Origin: Hephaestia caeni
Lineage (GTDB): Bacteria > Pseudomonadota > Alphaproteobacteria > Sphingomonadales > Sphingomonadaceae
Length of the DNA stretch: 64,000 nucleotides
Reading direction: 5' to 3'
Assembly (NCBI RefSeq): GCF_003550065.1
Contig: NZ_QXDC01000003.1
Coordinates: forward strand, 682,001-746,000
Each line of letters starts with the position of its first letter. Within the stretch, counting starts at the first letter, position 1. The translations under genes were made by a program, and so were the position numbers. A model generated the notes under the pieces. It did no database searches and was not told the origin of the DNA. It saw only the letters and a program-made list of their open reading frames with translations. Of this stretch, positions 36,637 to 47,147 are shown one piece after another.

Positions 36637-37458
36637 ATGACCGACACCCCGCGTGAGGACGCGTCGCTGTTCCCCGCATCCGCCGGAGACAGGTTGCGCG
36701 AGGCGCGCGAGAAACAGAAGCTGTCGATCGCGGACATCGCGCAGCGCACACGCGTGCCGATCCGCCATCTCGAGGCGATCGAGCAGGGAAATTACGGCGA
36801 ACTTCCCTCGCCGACCTATGCGATCGGCTTCGCCAAGGCGTATGCGCGCGCGGTGGATACCGACGAGGTCGAAATCGGCGGCCTCGTGCGCACCGAGGCC
36901 GGAGTGCCCCGCCGCCCCACCGCCGAAACTCTGCCCTACGAGCCCGCCGATCCCGCCCGCCTGCCGCCGGCCGGCATCGCCATCGTCGGCGTGGTCCTGG
37001 CACTGGTGCTCGTGATCGGCGCCGGGGTATGGCTCGGCACCGATTGGTTCCGCGGCGGCAGCGCGCAGCCCGCTTCGGTCGCCGCGACCACCCCGGCCGC
37101 CGACGGCACCGCCGCGCCGGCGCCCGCGCCTGTCCCCCGCGTCGACCAGGTGACGCTGACCGCGACCGACGCGGTGTGGCTACGCGTCTACGATGCCGGC
37201 GGCAACAGCCTGTTCCAGAAGACGATGCAGGCGGGCGAGCGCTATCAAGTGCCGACGGACGCCGATAATCCGATGATCAACGTCGGCCGGCCCGACAAGC
37301 TCGAGGTTCGCCTGAACGATACGCTGCAACCCCCGCTCGGCGACGGATCGCGCGCGCTCAAGGACATCGGCGTCAGCGCCGCCGCGGTCAAGGCGCGCCA
37401 GCCGGCGGGCACGGGCACGACGGCGGAATCGCCTGCGTCGACGGCAGCCACGGGCTGA
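36637..37458 (+). CDS. RodZ-like membrane protein with helix-turn-helix and DUF4115
   Basis: This 273-residue protein has an N-terminal HTH_25 domain (GDRLREAREKQKLSIADIAQRT, then RHLEAIEQGNYGELPSPTYAIGF). A membrane helix follows at about 108-130 (GIAIVGVVLALVLVIGAGVWLG), then a Pro/Ala linker and a DUF4115 domain (VWLRVYDAGGNSLFQKTMQAGE, to about 245). This is the cytoskeletal RodZ layout, which anchors MreB. ATG 36637 is favoured by CGGAG upstream. The role in shape control is inferred from the domain order. Confidence 0.9.
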   Translation: MTDTPREDASLFPASAGDRLREAREKQKLSIADIAQRTRVPIRHLEAIEQGNYGELPSPTYAIGFAKAYARAVDTDEVEIGGLVRTEAGVPRRPTAETLPYEPADPARLPPAGIAIVGVVLALVLVIGAGVWLGTDWFRGGSAQPASVAATTPAADGTAAPAPAPVPRVDQVTLTATDAVWLRVYDAGGNSLFQKTMQAGERYQVPTDADNPMINVGRPDKLEVRLNDTLQPPLGDGSRALKDIGVSAAAVKARQPAGTGTTAESPASTAATG

Positions 37459-37569
37459 CGGCGGCACGGATCCCCCGCGAAATGCGTTGATCCGCTATCC
37501 TTAATACTGGCGACAGCATCGCTGTGTCAGCTATAGCGCGGTCAATGGAGATCAGCTCGGGGGAGAGCC

Positions 37570-38505
37570 ATGCGCCGCACCATCATCATCGCCGCCGCCA
37601 CGGCCAGCCTCGGTTTCGGGGCCGGTGCGGCCAATGCGCAGGATAGCGGCGCGATCACGCAACGCGTCGACCGGCTCGAGGGCCAGATGCGCGCGGTCCA
37701 GCGCAAGGTGTTTCCGGGCGGCTCGGCGCAGTGGGTCCAGCCGCAGATCACCCCCGCGGAGACGCCGACCATTGCCGGGCCGGGGTCGACCAACCCGGTC
37801 ACCGACCTCACCGTGCGCGTCAATTCGCTCGAGATGCAGCTCCAGAGCCTGACCAACCAGGTCGAGGAAGGTCAGCACCAGTTGCGCCTGCTGCGCGACG
37901 AGGTCGACGCGCTGAAGCGCGAGCGCGCCGCGCCGCCGCCCGTCGCCCCGGCGGCGAACCCCGATCTCGGCGCCGCTGCCGACGCCGGGCTGGGCGGAAG
38001 CGTCGCGGCGGCGGGTGCGTCGCCCGCCGGGGGCAGCGGGCTGCAACTGCCCGCCAGCCAGGGCGGCCCGACCCGCGCCGATCGCGTCGCCGCGGTCGAG
38101 AAACCGGCAAGCGGCGATCCGGCCGAGGATGCCTATATCTACGGCTACCGCCTGTGGCTGGCGAAACTCTATCCCGAGGCCGAGGCGCAATTGAAAACGG
38201 TCGTCCAGAAATATCCGCAGCATCGCCGCGCCAGCTTCGCGCAGAACCTGCTCGGCCGCGCCTATCTCGACGAGGGCAAGCCCAGCCTCGCGTCGATCGC
38301 TTTCTACGACAATTACAAGAAGATGCCCGATGGCGAGCGCGCGCCCGACAGCCTCTATTATCTCGCCGACGCGCTCGTCCAGCTCAAGAAGCCGCAGGAT
38401 GCGTGCAAGGTCTATGGCGAACTGACCGACGTTTATGGCAGCAGGATTTCGGGGACGATGAAGGTCGATATCGCGGCGGGCCGTGACCGCGCCGGCTGCA
38501 AATAG
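37570..38505 (+). CDS. cpoB: CpoB / YbgF-like Tol-Pal associated protein
   Basis: This 311-residue periplasmic protein has a signal peptide of about 23 residues (ending ANAQD), a coiled-coil region (about 26-125, ITQRVDRLEGQMRAVQRKV), a low-complexity Pro/Ala/Gly linker and C-terminal tetratricopeptide repeats (from about 185, EDAYIYGYRLWLAKLYPEAEAQLK). CpoB coordinates peptidoglycan synthesis with outer-membrane constriction through the Tol-Pal complex. tol and pal are not in the window. The GAGAGCC before the ATG contains GGGGGAG further up. It overlaps tilS. Confidence 0.92.
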   Translation: MRRTIIIAAATASLGFGAGAANAQDSGAITQRVDRLEGQMRAVQRKVFPGGSAQWVQPQITPAETPTIAGPGSTNPVTDLTVRVNSLEMQLQSLTNQVEEGQHQLRLLRDEVDALKRERAAPPPVAPAANPDLGAAADAGLGGSVAAAGASPAGGSGLQLPASQGGPTRADRVAAVEKPASGDPAEDAYIYGYRLWLAKLYPEAEAQLKTVVQKYPQHRRASFAQNLLGRAYLDEGKPSLASIAFYDNYKKMPDGERAPDSLYYLADALVQLKKPQDACKVYGELTDVYGSRISGTMKVDIAAGRDRAGCK

Positions 38506-39499
38506 CGCGCTGACCCCCGACGCGGCGCTGGTCGCGCGCTTTCGCGAGGATATCGCCGCCCTGTGCGACCCCGCGAACACGAAGGTGCTGCTCGCGGTCT
38601 CGGGCGGGGCGGACAGCACCGCGCTGCTGCTGCTCGCCCACGCCGCGCTGGGCGGCCGATGCCAGGCCGCCACCGTCGACCACGGCCTGCGGCCCGAAGC
38701 CGCCGCCGAAGCCGCGGCGGTTGCCCGGCTCTGCGCGACATTGGGGGTCGAGCACGCGACACTCACTGCCCCGATGCCGCCCCGCGTCAAGCGCACCGCC
38801 AATCTGTCGGCGCGCGCGCGTGCGCTGCGCTATCGGCTGCTCGAAGATCATGCGCGCGCGATTGAGGCGACGCGCATCGCCACCGCGCATCACGCCGACG
38901 ATCAGCTCGAAACGCTCATCATGCGGCTCAATCGCGGCTCGGGGGTGGCGGGGCTGGCGGGGATCAGGCCCGCCGGCGGGATGACGATCCGTCCGCTACT
39001 CGGCTGGCGCCGCGCCGAGCTTGCCGCGCTCGTCACGCAGTGCGGCATCACCGCTATCGAGGACCCGAGCAACCTCGACGACCGGTTCGATCGCGCGCGG
39101 CTGCGCAAGGTGCTCGCCGAGGCGGGCTGGCTCGACGCCGACCAGTGGCGCCGGAGTGCTGCCGCGCTCGGCGATGCCGACGCGGCGCTCGAATGGGCCA
39201 CGCGCGATGTCGCCGCGCGGTTCTGCCGGCTTTACGAGGGCGGCGCGACGCTGCGTGTCCACGATCAGCCGCGCGAAGTGCTGCGGCGGCTGGTGTTGCT
39301 TTGCCTCGTCCATGTCGATCCGGCCGCCGATCCGCGCGGCGCGCAGGTCACGCGGCTGGTGGCGGCGATCACAGCGGCGCGCGCGACCGGCGCCGATTTC
39401 CGCGCGACGCTCGGCAATGTCCTGATCGAAAGTCACGCGCATCGCGAAACGGGGCCGACGATCGCCTTCACCCGCGCCCCACCCCGGCGCGGCACCTGA
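38483..39499 (+). CDS. tilS: tRNA(Ile)-lysidine synthetase
   Basis: This 338-residue enzyme changes C34 of the CAU-anticodon isoleucine tRNA to lysidine, so that it reads AUA. The PP-loop ATPase motif SGGADS lies at 40-45, followed by VDHGLRPEAAAEA, and ATAHHADDQLETLIMRLNRGSG is the conserved catalytic block. The GTG start lies 23 bp inside cpoB. It is shorter than the E. coli enzyme because the C-terminal domain is reduced, as is common in alphaproteobacteria. Confidence 0.94.
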   Translation: MTAPAANSALTPDAALVARFREDIAALCDPANTKVLLAVSGGADSTALLLLAHAALGGRCQAATVDHGLRPEAAAEAAAVARLCATLGVEHATLTAPMPPRVKRTANLSARARALRYRLLEDHARAIEATRIATAHHADDQLETLIMRLNRGSGVAGLAGIRPAGGMTIRPLLGWRRAELAALVTQCGITAIEDPSNLDDRFDRARLRKVLAEAGWLDADQWRRSAAALGDADAALEWATRDVAARFCRLYEGGATLRVHDQPREVLRRLVLLCLVHVDPAADPRGAQVTRLVAAITAARATGADFRATLGNVLIESHAHRETGPTIAFTRAPPRRGT

Positions 39500-39566
39500 C
39501 TCGCTTTTGTTCCATTGCCATTAACCTGCCCGCTCTTATCTTGGGCCAGGAAAGGTACCAGCGTTC

Positions 39567-41531
<1,965 letters not shown>

Positions 41532-41536
41532 AGCTG

Positions 41537-41564
41537 GCGCCGGGCGCCCGACGGCACCCGGCGC
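41537..41564. terminator. Bidirectional hairpin between convergent genes
   Basis: GCGCCGGG (41537-41544) and CCCGGCGC (41557-41564) pair perfectly around a 12-nt loop. It lies exactly between the ftsH stop and the stop of the minus-strand gene, without clear U-runs. Confidence 0.5.
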
Positions 41565-41565
41565 G

Positions 41566-42036
41566 TTACTGCTTGGCCGGAATTGCGCGCGCTGCCGCCT
41601 GCGCAAAGATCGCCCGCAGCAACGGCCCCTTGCGCTTCACATACCATGTCGCGGCAATACACTCCGAAAAGACATAGCCGCTGTCGACCTTTCGCAGCGC
41701 CGCGAACGCGAGATCACCGTCCTCGGCCTGGATTGGACCGTAAGCATCCGTATGCGTGCCCACCCGCCCGATGCGCGTCGGGATCAGCTCGAACCTGCTC
41801 CCCTCGCCCTTCGCAAGCACGACCGGCTCGAAAATTTGCTGCTTGCGTTCGGCGTTGTCGATCGTCGTGACATAGCCGATCCCGACGACATCGGCATATC
41901 TCAGGATATAGGCTGCACTGTCTTCGATGCTGCGGTTCTCGATCATACGCATGTCGCACATCGCCCACGCGGGCGATGGCGCGGCGGCGGCAACGGCCAC
42001 GACCAATTCGAGCCACGCCACGCGATGCGTCGTCAC
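41566..42036 (-). CDS. Secreted hypothetical protein, 156 residues
   Basis: A GTG start at 42036 overlaps the stop of the DUF3667 gene by 4 bases (GTGA), so the two are coupled. The N-terminus is a signal peptide (ELVVAVAAAAPSPAWAMC, cut before about residue 26). The mature part has paired Cys (AMCDMRM and SECIAATWYV) and a strand-rich pattern without recognised motif. The reading frame is open further upstream, but that overlaps the DUF3667 gene and is a shadow. Confidence 0.65.
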   Translation of the reverse strand: MTTHRVAWLELVVAVAAAAPSPAWAMCDMRMIENRSIEDSAAYILRYADVVGIGYVTTIDNAERKQQIFEPVVLAKGEGSRFELIPTRIGRVGTHTDAYGPIQAEDGDLAFAALRKVDSGYVFSECIAATWYVKRKGPLLRAIFAQAAARAIPAKQ

Positions 42037-43061
42037 CCCATCAGGCCCATGCCGAGCATCAGCATGATGAAGAACAGCAGCGCGATCAGCGCGAAGACGA
42101 GCAGCACGAAGGTGCGCCACAGCGCCGAAAATCGCCGCAGTTCGTAGGCGCCGCGCAACTGCTTGTAGATGTGGATCGGCGGCAGCAGCATCGCCGCGAA
42201 GGCGATCAGATCCGAACCAAGACCGATCGCGCCGAGCAGGCTGAGCGCGATCACCAGCAGCGTCATGAAATCGAGCGAATAGATCACGAAGATCGCGTGG
42301 TCGTAGAGCTTGTACCGGCGCCGCCACAGGAACAGCAGCGCCACAAAGGGCACCGAGATCGGGATCAGCGCCCACGAGAATTTATAGGCGCTCATTTGCA
42401 GCTTGTAGAGCGCGAGGCCGGGATTCTCGTTCGCCTTCTTGATCCCGTGATCGAGCCGCGCCCAGCCCGTCTTCATGTTGGAGCCGAAATGCTCGCCTTC
42501 ATCCGCCACCGCCGCCCGCGCCCGCTCGAGGCTTTGCTCGGTCGTCTCGAGCGCCTTGCGCTCGTCGGCCGACCCGGCGGCGGCGATCGCCTTCTTGGTC
42601 TGCGCGATCTGTCCGTCGAGCTGGTGGACTGCTTCGCTATCGATCGTCGCCGACACGCCGGTCGCCTCGAACTCGCCGGCGAGCACGTGGATCATCGCGA
42701 ACATCACGAAGACGAGGAACAGGAACAGCGCCAGCGGCGACACGAAACGCGCGCGCTCGCCCGCGATGTAGCGGCGCGTCAGCGCGCCGGGCCGGAACAG
42801 CAGCATCGGCAGCGTGCGCCAGATCTTGCCTTCGAAATGGGCCACGCCATGCGCGAGATCGTGCAGAATCGCCGCGAGCGACCGGTGAACATGCCCCGCC
42901 TGCCCGCATTCGTGGCAGAAATCACCGATCAGCGCGGTGCCGCAATTGAGGCACAGGCGCGGATCCTCGCCATGCCCCGGCTCGCCCGCGCGCGGCTCCG
43001 CGGTGCGACTCCACAGCGCGCCGGTGGCGAAATCGCCTGCTGCCTCGATGCCCCCTGTCAT
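42033..43061 (-). CDS. DUF3667 membrane protein
   Basis: This 342-residue protein has two N-terminal CxxC pairs (CLNCGTALIGDFCHECGQ at about 37-54), a probable zinc ribbon. The DUF3667 pattern (HDLAHGVAHFEGKIWRTLPMLLFRPGALTRRYIAGERARFVSPLALFLF) leads into the first membrane helix. A soluble coiled-coil-like part (about 130-215) and four further membrane helices follow. Function is unknown; it may be regulatory or chaperone-like in the membrane. It diverges from proA, with 79 bp between. Confidence 0.8.
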   Translation of the reverse strand: MTGGIEAAGDFATGALWSRTAEPRAGEPGHGEDPRLCLNCGTALIGDFCHECGQAGHVHRSLAAILHDLAHGVAHFEGKIWRTLPMLLFRPGALTRRYIAGERARFVSPLALFLFLVFVMFAMIHVLAGEFEATGVSATIDSEAVHQLDGQIAQTKKAIAAAGSADERKALETTEQSLERARAAVADEGEHFGSNMKTGWARLDHGIKKANENPGLALYKLQMSAYKFSWALIPISVPFVALLFLWRRRYKLYDHAIFVIYSLDFMTLLVIALSLLGAIGLGSDLIAFAAMLLPPIHIYKQLRGAYELRRFSALWRTFVLLVFALIALLFFIMLMLGMGLMG

Positions 43062-43140
43062 GCGCGGCGACGATAACGGCTATGCGGCCCCCAAGCGACC
43101 GTTTTTTGCGGTGCGGCAACCGCCATGATAGAGTGCGGCC

Positions 43141-44418
43141 ATGCTCGACACCACCAAAGACCCCGCCCATCTGCCCACTCAACTGATCGCCGACATGGGT
43201 GCGCGCGCCCGCGCCGCGGCCGCCGCCCTCGCGCGCAAGACCAGCGCCGAGAAATCGGACGCGCTGCGCGCCGCCGCACGCGCGCTGCGTGCCGCCGTGC
43301 CCGCGATCGTCGCCGCCAACGGCAAGGATATGCAAAGCGGCCGCGACAAGGGGCTGAGCGATGCGATGCTCGATCGTCTGCGGCTCGACGCGGGCCGGAT
43401 CGAGGGGATCGCCGCCAGCCTCGAGTCGATCGCCGATCTGCCCGATCCGGTCGGCGACGTGATCGACACGATCGCGCGCCCCAACGGCATGACGCTCAGC
43501 CGCGTGCGCATTCCCATCGGCGTCATCGGCATCATCTACGAAAGCCGCCCCAACGTGACCGCGGACGCCGCGGCCTTGTGCATGAAGGCGGGCAATGCCG
43601 TCATCCTGCGCGGCGGCTCGGAAGCGATCGAGAGCAACCGCGCGCTCCACATTGTGCTCGCCGAGGCGCTGGCGAGCGCGGGCATCCCCGCCGACGCCGT
43701 CCAGCTCGTCCCCACCACCGATCGCGCCGCGGTGGGCGCGATGCTTCAGGCGGCGGGCCTCATCGACATGATCGTGCCGCGCGGCGGCAAAAGCCTGGTT
43801 GCGCGCGTGCAGGCCGAAGCGCGCGTCCCCGTGCTCGCGCATCTCGACGGGATCAACCACCTCTATGTCCATTCCTCGGCCGATCCGGCCAAGGCCGAGG
43901 CGATCGCCGTCAATGCCAAGATGCGCCGCACCGGCATCTGCGGCGCGCTCGAAACACTGCTGATCGACGCGGCCTATCCCGGTGCGCGCGCGCTTCTGGC
44001 GGCGGTTGCGGCAACCGGATGCGAGCTGCGCGGCGATGATGCGGTGCGCGCGCTGGCGCCCGAAGCGACACCCGCGACCGCCGAGGATTGGGATACCGAA
44101 TATCTCGCGCCGGTGCTGTCGGCGGCGATCGTCGACGGCCCCGAGGCCGCACTCGACCATATCGCACGGCACGGCTCGGGCCATACCGACGCGATCGTCG
44201 CCGAGGACACCGAGGTGGCCGAGACATTCCTCGCCCGCGTCGATTCGGCAATCGTGATGTGGAACGCCTCGACCCAGTTCGCCGACGGCGGCGAATTCGG
44301 GCTGGGCGCCGAGATCGGGATCGCGACGGGGCGCCTCCACGCCCGCGGGCCCGTCGCGCTCGAAGGGCTGACGACCTACAAATGGCAGGTCCGCGGCACC
44401 GGCCAGACGCGGCCTTGA
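43141..44418 (+). CDS. proA: Glutamate-5-semialdehyde dehydrogenase
   Basis: This 425-residue enzyme reduces gamma-glutamyl phosphate in proline synthesis, using NADPH. The block SRVRIPIGVIGIIYESRPNVTADAAALC binds the cofactor, and the catalytic Cys lies in MRRTGICGALETLL. FADGGEFGLGAEIGI completes the family pattern near the C-terminus. Full length is normal. proB is not next to it. The stop overlaps a possible TTG start of the following gene. Confidence 0.96.
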   Translation: MLDTTKDPAHLPTQLIADMGARARAAAAALARKTSAEKSDALRAAARALRAAVPAIVAANGKDMQSGRDKGLSDAMLDRLRLDAGRIEGIAASLESIADLPDPVGDVIDTIARPNGMTLSRVRIPIGVIGIIYESRPNVTADAAALCMKAGNAVILRGGSEAIESNRALHIVLAEALASAGIPADAVQLVPTTDRAAVGAMLQAAGLIDMIVPRGGKSLVARVQAEARVPVLAHLDGINHLYVHSSADPAKAEAIAVNAKMRRTGICGALETLLIDAAYPGARALLAAVAATGCELRGDDAVRALAPEATPATAEDWDTEYLAPVLSAAIVDGPEAALDHIARHGSGHTDAIVAEDTEVAETFLARVDSAIVMWNASTQFADGGEFGLGAEIGIATGRLHARGPVALEGLTTYKWQVRGTGQTRP

Positions 44419-45104
44419 ACAGGCGAGGTCGCTTACTGGCTGTGGGCGCAGGCTCTGCGATCCTGGGGGCTGTCGTCGCCATCGTGGCGATCGCTGCGCC
44501 GCAGCGGACGCGCGATCTCGACGGCGTGCGGCTCGCCGTGCCCGCCAGCGTCACCATCGAGAAGGTGCCGCTATGGCTTCGCACGATTCCCGGATTGGAC
44601 CAAGGTGCAGCGGAGCTTCTGGTCAGAATACCCGCAGAGCAGGTTGCGGCTCACGTGCCGGGTTATGCCGTTCTGGACGGCAAAGTCCGTTAGGATCAAT
44701 CGCTTGTTATCAAAGTACTGGATGCTGACGAGAAGCGCAGATGCCGGCTCCACCCATTGATGGACGACCTGATCGCACATCAAGGCCGCTATTCCGGCGC
44801 GACCGTAGAGGTTTATCCAAAAACGGGTGTCTGGAGGCTCGGAACCGGACCGATGTTCGACCTTTTCCGTGCCGATCCGGCAACCTTCAGGAATTCCATG
44901 GATGCCCAGACCGCCTGGATGGGGATGTGCCAGGAAATGTCGATGGTTCAGACGGCGAGCGGCGTTGACTGGTTGTGCAACGACTACGCCTTGACCGGCA
45001 GATTGCTGATCAGCTTTCATTACGGCCGGAAGAATCTGCTCCGATACGGCGCGCTTCGCCATTATCTCTCGCAAGAGGTCGCTTCTTGGGTCGTGACGGA
45101 CTGA
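44415..45104 (+). pseudogene. Hypothetical gene, probably split by an in-frame amber codon
   Basis: From a TTG at 44415 (overlapping the proA stop by 4 bases) a frame runs 92 codons to TAG at 44691-44693 and then continues in the same frame without any further stop to 45104. The first half has a membrane or signal segment (LAVGAGSAILGAVVAIVAIAA); the second half, readable on its own from ATG 44760 (114 residues), is soluble. No family is recognised. Either the TAG is a disabling mutation or sequencing error in one gene of about 229 codons, or there are two small genes. Third-position GC is lower than in neighbours. Confidence 0.4.
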
Positions 45105-45135
45105 TCTACCTCCTCGACCCGCAAGATTGACACCA

Positions 45136-45163
45136 ATGTATCGGATGTATACATTCGATACAT
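45136..45163. promoter_or_regulatory. 28-bp palindromic operator overlapping the ParD start
   Basis: ATGTATCG and CGATACAT flank a central ATGTATACAT; only one base pair breaks the symmetry of the 28 bp. TTGACA at 45127-45132 is a good -35 and TACATT at 45150-45155, 17 bp away, a possible -10 inside the palindrome. The antitoxin ATG (45162) lies at its end, so mRNA would be nearly leaderless. Autorepression by the antitoxin or toxin-antitoxin complex is likely. Confidence 0.7.
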
Positions 45164-45416
45164 GAGCAAGACGTCGGTCATCACCGCGCGCGTCGATACC
45201 GACACACTGGCATTGGTCGACCGGATCGCGGCCGCGCAGGGGAGAAGCCGCTCCTGGTTCGCGGCCGAAGCCGTTCGTCGCATGGCCGAAGAGGAGGCCG
45301 CGTTTCTCGCGTTCGTGCAGGCGGGGATCGATTCCGCCGATCGCGGCGAACTCATCCCGCAGGAAGAGGTTTTCGCGCATCTCCGCGCCCGCCGGATGAA
45401 GCGTCACGCAGCATGA
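45162..45416 (+). CDS. RHH-type antitoxin (ParD/CopG-like)
   Basis: This 84-residue protein has an N-terminal ribbon-helix-helix (VITARVDTDTLALVDRIAAAQGRSRSWFAAEAVRRMA), then an acidic tail (EEEAAFLAFVQAGIDSADRGELI) that probably wraps the toxin. It starts at the end of a palindromic operator and overlaps the toxin gene by 4 bases (ATGA). The pair differs in sequence from the ParDE pair at 2.4 kb, so they are independent modules. Confidence 0.88.
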   Translation: MSKTSVITARVDTDTLALVDRIAAAQGRSRSWFAAEAVRRMAEEEAAFLAFVQAGIDSADRGELIPQEEVFAHLRARRMKRHAA

Positions 45417-45700
45417 GCCGCATCGTCTGGACGCCGCTCGCCAACGGCGATCTTGAGGCGATCGACGATTATTGGGCGAATTATTCGCTCGAATCGGCAG
45501 AGGAGGTCGCGGCCAAGATCGAGGCCGCCGCGTCCTTCCTGTTGACCGTACCGCACGCGGGCACGCCCCTCGACAGCCAGAAGGCACGTAAATGGCGCGT
45601 CGCGAGCACGCCCTACCTTCTGGTCTATCGCCCGGCCGCCGATCACATCGAAATCCTGCGCGTCTACCACGCCCGCATGAACTGGCGCGAAGAACCGTGA
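45413..45700 (+). CDS. ParE-type toxin
   Basis: This 95-residue protein has the RelE/ParE pattern: [51 protein letters not shown] and [18 protein letters not shown] at the end. Its stop overlaps the GTG start of nadD by 4 bases, so a toxin-antitoxin module is translationally coupled to an essential NAD-synthesis gene. A ParE toxin would poison gyrase. Confidence 0.9.
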   Translation: MSRIVWTPLANGDLEAIDDYWANYSLESAEEVAAKIEAAASFLLTVPHAGTPLDSQKARKWRVASTPYLLVYRPAADHIEILRVYHARMNWREEP

Positions 45701-46311
45701 ACCGCCGCATCGGCCTGCTCGGCGGTTCCTTCAACCCGGCGCATTCGGGGCATCGGGCGATCAGCCTTGCGGCGATCGACGCGCTCGATCTCGATGAAAT
45801 CTGGTGGCTGGTTTCACCCGGCAACCCGCTCAAGCCCGAAGCCGGCATGGCGCCGCTCGCCGTCCGGCTGGCCTCGGCGCGGGCGATGAGCCGCCACGCG
45901 CCGATCCGCCCGACCGACATCGAAGCCCGGCTCGGCACGCGCTACACCGTCGATACGCTCGTGGCGCTGGTGCGGCGCTACCCCAATCACCGTTTCGTCT
46001 GGCTGATGGGCGGCGACAATCTCGCCCAGTTCCACCGCTGGCGCGACTGGCGGCGGATCGCGCGGATGATGCCGATTGCGGTGATCGCGCGACCGGGATA
46101 TGATCGCGCGGCGTATCGCGCGCCCGCGATGCACTGGTTGCGGCGTTTCGTCCATCCCGCGGCCACGGCTCGACACTGGACGACGTGGAGATTGCCGGCG
46201 CTCGTGCTGTTGCGCTTTCGCCCCGATCCGACTTCCGCGACCCGGCTGAGAGAGGCCGACCCCGCGTGGCAGCGCCGTTTCCTGCCGCGCCGAGCCCCCG
46301 ACGCACCCTAA
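45697..46311 (+). CDS. nadD: Nicotinate-nucleotide adenylyltransferase
   Basis: This 204-residue enzyme joins nicotinate mononucleotide to AMP in NAD synthesis. The nucleotidyl-transferase motif [11 protein letters not shown] lies at the start, [19 protein letters not shown] in the middle and the SATRLRE block, which is the ISSTxxR-type phosphate site, near the end. The GTG at 45697 gives [12 protein letters not shown] and overlaps the parE stop. It is followed by rsfS, the usual partner. Confidence 0.94.
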   Translation: MNRRIGLLGGSFNPAHSGHRAISLAAIDALDLDEIWWLVSPGNPLKPEAGMAPLAVRLASARAMSRHAPIRPTDIEARLGTRYTVDTLVALVRRYPNHRFVWLMGGDNLAQFHRWRDWRRIARMMPIAVIARPGYDRAAYRAPAMHWLRRFVHPAATARHWTTWRLPALVLLRFRPDPTSATRLREADPAWQRRFLPRRAPDAP

Positions 46312-46325
46312 ACCCAGGAGTTCCC

Positions 46326-46709
46326 TTGCCCGCACCCGTTTCCGTCCCGCGTACGCCCGACACCGAAGGTGGCGCGGCGCTGCATCGGCTCGTCCTCGCC
46401 TCGCTCGACGACGACCAGGCGGTCGACACGATCTCGATTCCGCTCGCGGGCAAATCCTCGATCGCGGATCACATGGTGATCGCAAGCGGTCGCTCGACGC
46501 GCCAGGTCGCATCGATGGCGACCAAGCTGGCTGAGAAGATCAAGGCCGAGACCGGCCAGACCGCGCGGATCGAAGGCTTGCCGACCGCGGATTGGGTGCT
46601 GATCGACGCCGGTGACGTCATCATCCACCTGTTCCGCCCCGAAGTGCGCAGCTTCTACAATCTCGAACGGATGTGGGCGTTCGGCGATACGCCGGCCGGT
46701 GCCGCCTAG
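46326..46709 (+). CDS. rsfS: Ribosomal silencing factor RsfS
   Basis: This 127-residue protein binds ribosomal protein uL14 and blocks joining of the subunits in starved cells. The blocks ASLDDDQAVDTISIPLAGKSSIADHMVIASGRSTRQV and ADWVLIDAGDVIIHLFRPEVRSFYNLERMW match the family. The start is TTG at 46326 because AGGAG lies 5 bases before it and no ATG is suitably placed. It is next to nadD and rlmH, as in most alphaproteobacteria. Confidence 0.92.
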   Translation: MPAPVSVPRTPDTEGGAALHRLVLASLDDDQAVDTISIPLAGKSSIADHMVIASGRSTRQVASMATKLAEKIKAETGQTARIEGLPTADWVLIDAGDVIIHLFRPEVRSFYNLERMWAFGDTPAGAA

Positions 46710-46719
46710 CTGAAGCACC

Positions 46720-47142
46720 ATGCTGCTCCACATCGTCGCGAGGGGCCGCATTGGTCGCGGGCCCGAGGCGGACCTCGTCCAGCGCTACGCCAAACGGCTG
46801 TCATGGCCGTTCAAGATCACCGAACTGCCCGATACCGGCGGCAAGATGCCCGCGCTGGAGCCACACACCAGATTGGTGCTGCTCGACGAGACCGGCGCCG
46901 TGCTGCCGTCGCGCGACATCGCCGCGACGCTCGGTCGCTGGCGTGACGACGGCGTGCGCGAGGTGCGCTTCCTGATCGGCGCCGCCGACGGTTTCGACGA
47001 TGCCGAGCGGGCCGGGGCCGACCTGCTGCTCTCATTCGGCCGCGCGACCTGGCCGCACCTGCTTGCGCGTGCGATGCTCGCCGAGCAATTGTGGCGCGCG
47101 ACCAGCATCCTTGCCAACCACCCCTATCACCGCGAAGGATAG
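46720..47142 (+). CDS. rlmH: 23S rRNA pseudouridine-1915 N3-methyltransferase
   Basis: This 140-residue SPOUT methyltransferase modifies the decoding-linked helix 69 of 23S rRNA. The N-terminus MLLHIVARGRIGRGPEADLVQRYAKR is typical, and the knotted C-terminal part has EVRFLIGAADGFDDAERAGADLLLSFGRATWPHLLARAMLAEQLWRA. Length is slightly shorter than that of E. coli. It starts 10 bp after rsfS. Confidence 0.95.
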   Translation: MLLHIVARGRIGRGPEADLVQRYAKRLSWPFKITELPDTGGKMPALEPHTRLVLLDETGAVLPSRDIAATLGRWRDDGVREVRFLIGAADGFDDAERAGADLLLSFGRATWPHLLARAMLAEQLWRATSILANHPYHREG

Positions 47143-47147
47143 CCGCC

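Noticed and set aside
44571-45938. 455-codon minus-strand frame across the proA-nadD interval
   Set aside because: It covers the ParDE pair and the start of nadD, which are convincing on the plus strand. It has no motif of its own, although its last 60 codons look protein-like by eye and were considered as a gene remnant.
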